DNA from: an uncultured Prevotella sp.
Lineage (GTDB): Bacteria > Bacteroidota > Bacteroidia > Bacteroidales > Bacteroidaceae
Assembly (NCBI GenBank): GCA_900544825.1
Contig: UQWP01000096.1
Coordinates: forward strand, 1 to 9,169
Direction: 5' to 3'
DNA length: 9,169 bases
Below, in pieces: positions 1 to 4,833 of this stretch (the first letter of the stretch is position 1; each line of letters begins with the position of its first letter). Under the pieces are notes generated by a model. The model saw only the letters and a program-made list of their open reading frames with translations, was not told the origin of the DNA and made no database searches. The position numbers and the translations under genes were made by a program.

Positions 1-17
1 CGGAAAATTATAGATAG

Positions 18-50
18 AAAAAGGGTGCGTCATGGACTTATGACACACCC
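18..50 (-). terminator. Orphan terminator-like hairpin followed by a T-run on the minus strand
   Basis: Arms GGGTGCGTCAT (23-33) and ATGACACACCC (40-50) pair over 11 positions around a 6-nt loop. The one non-Watson-Crick position is C-A if read on the plus strand but a G-U wobble if read on the minus strand, and only the minus strand has a T-run (complement of 18-22) after the stem. This fits an intrinsic terminator for leftward transcription. No minus-strand gene lies between 51 and 1381 to use it, so it may be left over from a lost neighbour or may be part of the end of a mobile element lying to the left. Confidence 0.5.
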
Positions 51-55
51 TCCTT

Positions 56-79
56 ACCGTCATTTATATAAATGGCGGT
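56..79. repeat. 24-bp near-perfect palindrome upstream of the ATPase promoter
   Basis: ACCGTCATTTA and TAAATGGCGGT flank a 2-nt centre. The single mismatch is a T-G pair that would be a wobble in plus-strand RNA. It lies about 40 bp upstream of the -33 element of the next promoter, with no T-run on either side, so it does not look like an ordinary terminator. It could be an operator or part of a repeated intergenic element; the window contains only one copy. Confidence 0.45.
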
Positions 80-117
80 TTACATTTGTGCATCTTTTAG
101 ATTTTCCCCCCAAAAAA

Positions 118-149
118 CTTGCGGATTTCAAATATAATATGTATCTTTG
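118..149 (+). promoter_or_regulatory. Bacteroidetes-type promoter for the ATPase gene
   Basis: TATCTTTG at 142-149 matches the primary-sigma -7 consensus TAnnTTTG exactly. TTG at 119-121, preceded by C rather than the consensus T, serves as the -33 element with a 20-nt spacer. Transcription would start near 155, giving an untranslated leader of about 45 nt before the start codon at 199. Confidence 0.75.
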
Positions 150-198
150 CATCCGGAGATTATGAAATCTTCGTTACGTAAAATTCATAATTCAGTAA

Positions 199-1329
199 AT
201 GCTTATGGTACAGACTAATCCGTTTCTCATAGAAGGGTATTTATCCCCAGATTTCTTCTGCGACAGGGTAGAAGAAACCGCCTTGCTTACACGGCATCTA
301 ACCAACCGATGCAATGTGGCATTGATAGCACCACGACGATTGGGAAAGTCGGGGTTGATTTATCATTGTTTCTATCAGAAGGAAATCCGGGAGCAGTATC
401 ATTGCATATATATTGATATTTACGATACCAAAAATCTCGGGGAGTTTGTTTATGCTTTGGGCAAGGGGATTCTTGCTGCATTGAAACCCAAGGGCAGAAA
501 GGTGTGGGAGTTCTTCCTGAATATGCTTCAGTCGCTGAAATCTACCATTTCTTTTGATATCAACGGAAATCCGGAATGGAGCGTGGGCATCGGAGATATT
601 CAGTCGCCTGATATTACGCTGGATGAGATCTTTGCCTATCTTTCCCAGGCAGATAAGCCTTGCCTGATAGCCATTGATGAATTCCAGACCATTGCCGGTT
701 ATCCTGAGAAAACGGTGGAGGCTACGTTGCGCAAGCGCATCCAGAACTGTCATAACGCTAACTTCATCTTCTCTGGTTCCAAGCGCCACATGATGGCACT
801 GATGTTTACCTCCAGGTCACGTCCTTTCTATCACAGTTCGAGCATCATGGGATTGGAGGCTATCAACGAACAGACCTATCTGGAGTTTGCCAACCATCAT
901 CTGTCTAAGATCAGCAGGGAGATTTCTGCGGAAGCGTTCTCCTATCTTTATCATCGTTTTGATGGTATTACCTGGTATATTCAGTATGTGCTCAACATGC
1001 TCTATACTTCGATTTCAGATTCCAGGGTTCTGGGTAAGGAGGATGTGGAATATTGCATAGAGAGCATTCTTTTGCAGCATCGCTTTGCCTATCAGGCTTT
1101 GCTGTTCCAGCTTACCAGCAAGCAGAAGCAGGTGCTCATCGCCATAGCCAGGGAGGGAAGTCCTTCCTCGCTGATGTCGCAGGAATTCCTGCATAAATAT
1201 CGTCTGGGTGCCAGTACCGTGCAGGGGGCCGTGAAGACCTTGCTCGAAAGAGATTTTATCACGCAGGATGAGGGAGTATATCAGCTATGCGATAAGTTTC
1301 TAAAATTAAGTTTAAAGGAAGATATATAG
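199..1329 (+). CDS. Archaeal-type AAA/P-loop ATPase with C-terminal winged helix
   Basis: This is a 376-residue cytoplasmic ATPase of the archaeal ATPase group (ATPase_2-like, within the STAND branch of P-loop NTPases), a family very common as single genes in Bacteroidetes and of largely unknown function. It opens with the family-typical NPF-x-x-x-GY stretch (residues 7-14). The Walker A is APRRLGKS (44-51), where the usual first Gly is Ala, and the Walker B is CLIAIDE (155-161). IFSGSK (190-195) fits the sensor-1 strand. The last ~80 residues, after TSKQKQ, resemble a winged helix, suggesting nucleic-acid or protein binding. The start at 199 or the nearby ATG at 205 are both possible. It is preceded by its own promoter, is convergent with the kinase gene, and has no partner gene next to it. 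The motifs make the ATPase call secure; its substrate cannot be read from the sequence. Confidence 0.9.
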   Translation: MLMVQTNPFLIEGYLSPDFFCDRVEETALLTRHLTNRCNVALIAPRRLGKSGLIYHCFYQKEIREQYHCIYIDIYDTKNLGEFVYALGKGILAALKPKGRKVWEFFLNMLQSLKSTISFDINGNPEWSVGIGDIQSPDITLDEIFAYLSQADKPCLIAIDEFQTIAGYPEKTVEATLRKRIQNCHNANFIFSGSKRHMMALMFTSRSRPFYHSSSIMGLEAINEQTYLEFANHHLSKISREISAEAFSYLYHRFDGITWYIQYVLNMLYTSISDSRVLGKEDVEYCIESILLQHRFAYQALLFQLTSKQKQVLIAIAREGSPSSLMSQEFLHKYRLGASTVQGAVKTLLERDFITQDEGVYQLCDKFLKLSLKEDI

Positions 1330-1339
1330 GGCATTTATA

Positions 1340-1372
1340 ACAGATAAGCCACAGATGAGCCACAGATAAGCT
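1340..1372. repeat. Three tandem 11-bp repeats between convergent genes
   Basis: ACAGATAAGCC, ACAGATGAGCC and ACAGATAAGCT follow each other without gaps, with one or two differences between copies. They fill most of the 52-bp gap between the ATPase stop codon and the histidine kinase stop codon. The neighbouring TAAGCTGT could form only a weak hairpin, so no clear terminator is seen for either gene. Confidence 0.7.
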
Positions 1373-1381
1373 GTTGTCTGA

Positions 1382-2338
1382 TTATTTCGGCAGCGAGATG
1401 GTGAACTCCGACCATTTGTCTTTCTCGCTCTTCACGCTTATCTTGCCGCCATGGGCGTTGATTACCTGCAGCACGTAGTTCAGACCGATACCGAAGCCGC
1501 CACGGGTCTTGCGAGCATCCTTTTCGTGCTCTGCGGCGCGCTCAAAGCGGTTGAAGATGGTCTTCAGCTCGCTCTTGGCTATGCCGATACCCTCATCAAA
1601 AACTTTGATATAAACGTTTCTGTCATTCTCCAGGGTAGAAATCTCAATGTTGATTTCCTCCTTCGAGTATTTGGTGGCGTTATCCACCAGGTTGCTGATT
1701 GCCTCCTTCAGATATTCCTCGTCGGCTAGGGCAGAGGTGGCTCCAAACCGGGTGGTGATATGAATCGGTTTTGCCGATTTCGCCTTGTATTTATCCACCA
1801 CATCCTCTATCATCGCCTCCAGATTCACCTCCGCCTTCTGGATATGCAGCTTGCCGTGCTCCAGTTTCGAGATGGTGAGCAGGCGGTTGATGAGGGCAAG
1901 CAGATGCTGCGCCTCGTCTTCTACGATGCAGAAATATTTCTCCTTCATTTCTGGCTTCTTCTCCAGCACGCCGCTGTGCAGATACTTGGTTCCCATGATG
2001 ATGGAGGTGAGCGGCGATTTCATGTCGTGAACCATCGCATAGGAGAAGTCCTCGCGCAGCAGTCGCACCCTTTCCTGCTCATCGATGTAGTTGATCTGGT
2101 CGATGAGGCTCAGGATGATCACCACCGTGGTGAGGAGCGAAGTGAAAACGGTGAACTTGCTTTCGTAGAAGGCTGCGAGTAATGCCTGTGCCCTGATATC
2201 CGGTGCCAGGTTCCAGGGCGTCTCAAACCCCATTTGGTGAACGGTCATCTGGAAAGAGTTCCACATCCAGAACAGCTGCATGCAGAGCACGGCTATCAGC
2301 GCCGTGGTACTGAGAACCTTGGCTCTATTCGTTTTCAT
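1382..2338 (-). CDS. Sensor histidine kinase with a very short periplasmic loop
   Basis: This 318-residue inner-membrane kinase should phosphorylate the response regulator encoded at the start of the same operon. Two membrane segments (about residues 9-28 and 63-83) enclose a loop of only ~35 residues. The HisKA domain follows, with the H-box MVHDMKSPL and phospho-acceptor His104. The HATPase domain has the N-box NLVDNATKYS (216-225), the G1 box DEGIGI (248-253), an F-box around FNRFER (262-267) and the G2 box GGFGIGL (280-286). All catalytic motifs are intact. The start codon lies inside the 3' end of the membrane-protein gene (14-nt overlap), suggesting translational coupling. The tiny extracytoplasmic part suggests that the signal comes from within the membrane or through the neighbouring membrane protein (inference). 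Confidence 0.95.
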   Translation of the reverse strand: MKTNRAKVLSTTALIAVLCMQLFWMWNSFQMTVHQMGFETPWNLAPDIRAQALLAAFYESKFTVFTSLLTTVVIILSLIDQINYIDEQERVRLLREDFSYAMVHDMKSPLTSIIMGTKYLHSGVLEKKPEMKEKYFCIVEDEAQHLLALINRLLTISKLEHGKLHIQKAEVNLEAMIEDVVDKYKAKSAKPIHITTRFGATSALADEEYLKEAISNLVDNATKYSKEEINIEISTLENDRNVYIKVFDEGIGIAKSELKTIFNRFERAAEHEKDARKTRGGFGIGLNYVLQVINAHGGKISVKSEKDKWSEFTISLPK

Positions 2339-3119
2339 CTTTCACAAGCATTTCAGGCAGTTTCCTGCTCAGGGCAGCGAATCCGCCTATGGTTAAGGCT
2401 GTACCGGCTATCAGGAGCAATATGCCGAGCAATTTCGATTCAAATTGGAAGGGAAACAGATTGGATACGAAATAGAGCACGATGAGAATGATGGTGCTGC
2501 GCGTCTTGCTGTATATCCAGCTGCAGTAGCAGAGGGTGATAAAACCGAGCACGGTAAGATCTACATTGATGTCACCACTAGGTGTTGCCGACATCATGCT
2601 GGCAGGCAGCATCATGATTGAAAGCGTGAGCAGCTGCACCCATCTCTTCTTGCCGCAGCGGATCAGTTCCTCCTGAATGGCGCCGAAGAAGATATAGACT
2701 GATATAAACGATCCGATGATGTTCCAAGGCAGGAAGCCGAGATAGCTCATCTCCATCATCTGCTTGGGCAGGAAGTCGAGATGGAAGAGATTCATGATGG
2801 AATAGAAGACCATGGTGATGCCCAGAATCGGCATGGTGCAGATGGTCATCGCCTTCCATTTGGCGGCAGGAATCACCTTTCCAAGCGAGAACCTGGAGAA
2901 TTTGTAATGTCCGAAGGTAAGCCATACGATGAGTATGCCCAGAAATCCGATGACCATCATAAACGGATAGATGGATTCCTCCAGCCCTTCTATCTGCTGG
3001 CTGTGGGAGCCCGAATGCATGTTCATTGCCATGTAGAGTCCCACCAGGAATCCTCCCAGGAAGATGGTGATGAGATATTCCGCCAGGAACAGTATGTAGT
3101 ATAATATCGCTTTCAGCAT
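2325..3119 (-). CDS. Polytopic membrane protein, CPBP-like with degenerate catalytic motifs
   Basis: A 264-residue integral membrane protein with about seven to eight hydrophobic segments (roughly 5-30, 50-69, 91-110, 127-148, 160-176, 186-203, 207-222 and 228-250). The stretch QEELIRCGKKRW (149-160) recalls motif 1 (EExxxR) of the CPBP/Abi membrane proteases, but the Arg is one position early and Cys155 occupies its usual place. The later FxxxH and HxxxN-type histidines are absent: no His is found after residue 113. If it belongs to that family it is probably catalytically dead. It sits between regulator and kinase genes and overlaps the kinase start, so it may be an accessory sensor or modulator of the kinase (inference). 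The CPBP link is tentative; an unrelated membrane protein remains possible. Confidence 0.8.
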   Translation of the reverse strand: MLKAILYYILFLAEYLITIFLGGFLVGLYMAMNMHSGSHSQQIEGLEESIYPFMMVIGFLGILIVWLTFGHYKFSRFSLGKVIPAAKWKAMTICTMPILGITMVFYSIMNLFHLDFLPKQMMEMSYLGFLPWNIIGSFISVYIFFGAIQEELIRCGKKRWVQLLTLSIMMLPASMMSATPSGDINVDLTVLGFITLCYCSWIYSKTRSTIILIVLYFVSNLFPFQFESKLLGILLLIAGTALTIGGFAALSRKLPEMLVKDENE

Positions 3120-3186
3120 AATGATGTCTTTTCTTCTTTATTCTAATTTGATTCTCGTATAATGTTATGCGGGGGTAGGGGAATGC

Positions 3187-3894
3187 TTATTCTGCGATAA
3201 GCTTGAATCCCACTCCTCTGATGGTTTTCAGTTCTACGGCAGGCTCGTCTTCCAGTGCAGTACGGATTTTCTTGATGAATACATCCAGGCTTCTGGAAGC
3301 GAAGTAATCCTTGTCTTCCACGCCCCAGAAGCGGCTCAGTACGGCTTCCCGGCGCACCACCTCGTTCTTGTTTACTGCCAGCAGTTCGAGGATTTTTGCT
3401 TCCCGTGCGGTAAGCATTTTCTCGCTGCCTTGCTGCGTATCTTTCAGTGAGGCGTGGTCGGCATCGAGCGTATATCTTCCCAGCTTGATCTGGCTGCTGG
3501 CATTCTCGCTGCGTTTTCCCGCTTTCAGCTGGATGAGGCTGTGGATATGCGCATCCAGCTCTTCAGGGATGAAAGGCTTCTTGATATAGTTGTTGGCTCC
3601 TGCGGCATACCCAGCCTTCAAATCCTTGGGCGAGGTGAGACCGGTGGTAAAGAGGATGATGGTTTCTCCATCAACCTCCCTGATGTTCTTCACCATCTCG
3701 ATGCCATCCATGATGGGCATATCGATATCGGAGACGATGACATCTGGCTGAAAGTCTCTCCACGCCTTCAGTCCTTCCTTGCCGTTAACGGCAGTTTTCA
3801 CTTCATATCCTCCGATGATATCCTCGAAGCAGCTTTTCTCCATATAGGCGAGGTTTTCATCATCCTCAACCAGGAGTAACTTAGTATCAGCCAT
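3187..3894 (-). CDS. OmpR/PhoB-family response regulator
   Basis: A 235-residue two-domain DNA-binding regulator, cognate to the kinase two genes downstream. The receiver domain (about 4-122) has the acidic pair Asp11/Asp12, phospho-acceptor Asp56 in VSDIDMP, the Thr83/Thr84 switch region and the conserved Lys106 in KKPF. A linker with EN-A-SS (130-134) leads to a winged-helix effector domain (about 136-233), with LTAREAKILELL at its start, the recognition helix around SRSLDVFIKKIR, and the wing motif TIRGVGFKL. The domain arrangement resembles the RprY-type regulators of Bacteroides, but orthology cannot be proved here. It is the first gene of the minus-strand operon, has its own strong promoter, and is 67 bp from the next gene. 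Confidence 0.95.
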   Translation of the reverse strand: MADTKLLLVEDDENLAYMEKSCFEDIIGGYEVKTAVNGKEGLKAWRDFQPDVIVSDIDMPIMDGIEMVKNIREVDGETIILFTTGLTSPKDLKAGYAAGANNYIKKPFIPEELDAHIHSLIQLKAGKRSENASSQIKLGRYTLDADHASLKDTQQGSEKMLTAREAKILELLAVNKNEVVRREAVLSRFWGVEDKDYFASRSLDVFIKKIRTALEDEPAVELKTIRGVGFKLIAE

Positions 3895-3924
3895 AATCTT
3901 ATCCGTTTTTGATGATTACAGCTG

Positions 3925-3956
3925 CAAAGGTACATATAAATTTTAATAAAGCCAAA
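3925..3956 (-). promoter_or_regulatory. Consensus Bacteroidetes promoter for the two-component operon
   Basis: Reading leftward, TTTG (complement of 3953-3956), a 20-nt spacer and TACCTTTG (complement of 3925-3932) match both consensus elements of the Bacteroidetes primary sigma factor exactly. The start codon at 3894 lies about 30 nt below the -7 box, giving a leader of roughly 20-25 nt. Confidence 0.85.
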
Positions 3957-3972
3957 CTTTTGGTTGGGCTTT
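3948..3972. promoter_or_regulatory. 25-bp dyad covering the -33 element of the regulator promoter
   Basis: AAAGCCAAAC (3948-3957) and GTTGGGCTTT (3963-3972) are inverted copies matching at 9 of 10 positions around a 5-nt spacer. The left arm contains the -33 TTTG. A protein bound here would be expected to compete with or contact RNA polymerase, so it is an operator candidate. OmpR-family regulators more often bind direct repeats, so the binding protein may be a different one. Confidence 0.45.
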
Positions 3973-4076
3973 AACCTAAAGATAACAAAAAGGATATGGA
4001 AAAAAATGTGTATCGAAGGATAATTTTCTAACGTAAAACTAACAATTTATTAACATGATATTTTCAAAAACTAGAG

Positions 4077-4084
4077 TAATTTTG
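4077..4084 (+). promoter_or_regulatory. -7 box of a promoter for precursor D and its partner
   Basis: TAATTTTG matches TAnnTTTG exactly. No TTG is present at the expected -33 spacing, so the promoter may be weak or need an activator. Transcription would start near 4090, which leaves a normal leader of about 45 nt if translation begins at 4134 and a very short one if it began at 4107. The gene-free stretch from 3973 to 4076 is AT-rich and shows nothing else recognisable. Confidence 0.55.
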
Positions 4085-4133
4085 TACACAGAAAATATTT
4101 CGAGTTATGTTTTATAATATAATATTGTTTATC

Positions 4134-4319
4134 ATGAATACAAAAGTAAAAATTAAAAACTTAAGTGAGAAAGAAATGGTGATGAATTTTGCAGGTGACA
4201 ACTGGGCGAGTCAATTTGTGCAGTGGTTAGGAGCGCAGTATCACCTTGGAGTAGATCGCTATATGCGACAAATTGAAAAAGAAATGGAGGCAGGCACAGC
4301 TTGGCGATTAACGGATTAA
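4134..4319 (+). CDS. Precursor D: bacteriocin-like peptide with FAG-type leader
   Basis: A 61-residue precursor. The leader ends in LSEKEMVMNFAG (residues 10-21), which fits the double-glycine leader pattern L-S-x-x-E-(L/M) with E at -8 and M at -7 if cleavage follows Ala-Gly. The predicted 40-residue core starts DNWASQFVQWLG, is rich in Trp, Gln and charged residues, and has no Cys. The upstream in-frame ATG at 4107 would add the hydrophobic MFYNIILFI, unlike such leaders, so 4134 is preferred. The next gene starts 2 nt after the stop codon, suggesting a precursor-immunity pair. The transporter encoded on the opposite strand is the likely exporter. The leader closely resembles that of precursor C (both L-S-x-K-E-M and FAG). 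Leader-peptide identity is fairly secure; antimicrobial activity is inference. Confidence 0.72.
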   Translation: MNTKVKIKNLSEKEMVMNFAGDNWASQFVQWLGAQYHLGVDRYMRQIEKEMEAGTAWRLTD

Positions 4320-4321
4320 AA

Positions 4322-4612
4322 ATGAAAGCCTATATAAAGAAACACTTTGTTTGTGGGGGAGTAATACTGTTGTGTTATGTTTATCTTCTTACTCATGAAA
4401 TAAGTGATGCAGAGGTTTATGGATTTTGGGCTGGTCTATGGCAAGGGGGGATTTTTCTACCAAAATTCATCATCTCTTTATTTTTAGATAACGTAAAATT
4501 TATTGCTGAAAATAGAACTTTAGGATACGACATTGCTTTTTTCTTCGTAAATATCGTTTCTTTATTCTACTTTGTAGCGGTAATCATTAAATCAAAAAGG
4601 GAGAAGCTTTGA
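4322..4612 (+). CDS. Small membrane protein paired with precursor D, candidate immunity protein
   Basis: A 96-residue protein starting at the ATG 2 nt after the precursor stop; an upstream in-frame TTG at 4301 is less likely. Hydrophobic segments lie at about residues 9-24, 35-55 and 69-89. The motif GFWAGLWQGGIFLPKFI (34-50) followed by SLFLDN recalls a widespread family of small uncharacterised membrane proteins with a GFW-x-GLW-x-G pattern, remembered rather than searched. It ends in a basic tail (KSKREKL) whose last codons form one arm of the shared terminator. Immediate coupling to the precursor suggests self-protection in the inner membrane. No family with a known function can be named. 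Confidence 0.75.
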   Translation: MKAYIKKHFVCGGVILLCYVYLLTHEISDAEVYGFWAGLWQGGIFLPKFIISLFLDNVKFIAENRTLGYDIAFFFVNIVSLFYFVAVIIKSKREKL

Positions 4613-4638
4613 TGCTTCTCCCTTTTTGATTTAATGAT
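4583..4638. terminator. Bidirectional terminator: perfect 25-bp inverted repeat
   Basis: The 25-nt arm 4583-4607 is exactly repeated in inverted form at 4614-4638, with a 6-nt loop TTTGAT. The GGGAGAAGC/GCTTCTCCC core is flanked by A- and T-rich outer parts, so a T-run follows the core on both strands. It overlaps the end of the plus-strand membrane protein gene (stop at 4610-4612) and the last two codons and stop of the minus-strand precursor C, so both convergent genes share it. Confidence 0.9.
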
Positions 4639-4804
4639 ACTTTGTTTGATTATCCACACTCTGCCAACCTTTTTGGAAATCATCAACAATTCCACAAATA
4701 GTGTAAATAATTCCTATAGGTCCAAAAAACTTGTCAAAGATACCACCTGCGAATACAGCAGTCATTTCTTTCGTAGAAAGATCTTCCATTCTTAATTTTT
4801 CCAT
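4631..4804 (-). CDS. Precursor C: double-glycine leader bacteriocin-like peptide
   Basis: A 57-residue precursor, shorter than usual gene-finding cutoffs. It starts MEKLRMEDLSTKEM and reaches AVFAGG at residues 16-21. The leader pattern L-S-x-x-E-M with V at -4 gives a register in which cleavage follows Ala-Gly (residue 20), while the GG pair allows cleavage one residue later. The core is IFDKFFGPIGIIYTICG followed by a polar tail containing KGW, hydrophobic in its first half with one Cys. It begins 30 nt after the transporter stop codon with no promoter motif between them, so it is probably the last gene of the export operon. It ends in the shared terminator. Placement next to a C39 transporter plus a matching leader make the precursor role likely; the target is unknown. 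Confidence 0.8.
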   Translation of the reverse strand: MEKLRMEDLSTKEMTAVFAGGIFDKFFGPIGIIYTICGIVDDFQKGWQSVDNQTKYH

Positions 4805-4833
4805 TGTTTTTAATTTTTATTTGTTAAACATGA

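Noticed and set aside
298..789. 163-codon open frame on the minus strand inside the ATPase gene
   Set aside because: It lies wholly antisense to a gene with clear Walker motifs, shows no recognisable domain and has no promoter.
1451..2485. Several plus-strand frames of 81-140 codons opposite the kinase and membrane-protein genes
   Set aside because: They are antisense to strongly supported coding sequence, are Leu/His/Arg-rich with no domain, and have no start signals.
2578..2925. 115-codon minus-strand frame within the membrane-protein gene
   Set aside because: It is an out-of-frame shadow of the 264-residue membrane protein, rich in His/Gln/Arg with no hydrophobic pattern.
3311..3879. Plus-strand frames of 92 and 141 codons opposite the response regulator
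   Set aside because: They are antisense shadows of a regulator gene with all its conserved residues.
3996..4031. Short plus-strand frame starting MEKNVYRR upstream of precursor D
   Set aside because: It has only 11 codons; the MEK start resembles precursors B and C by chance and no leader motif follows.
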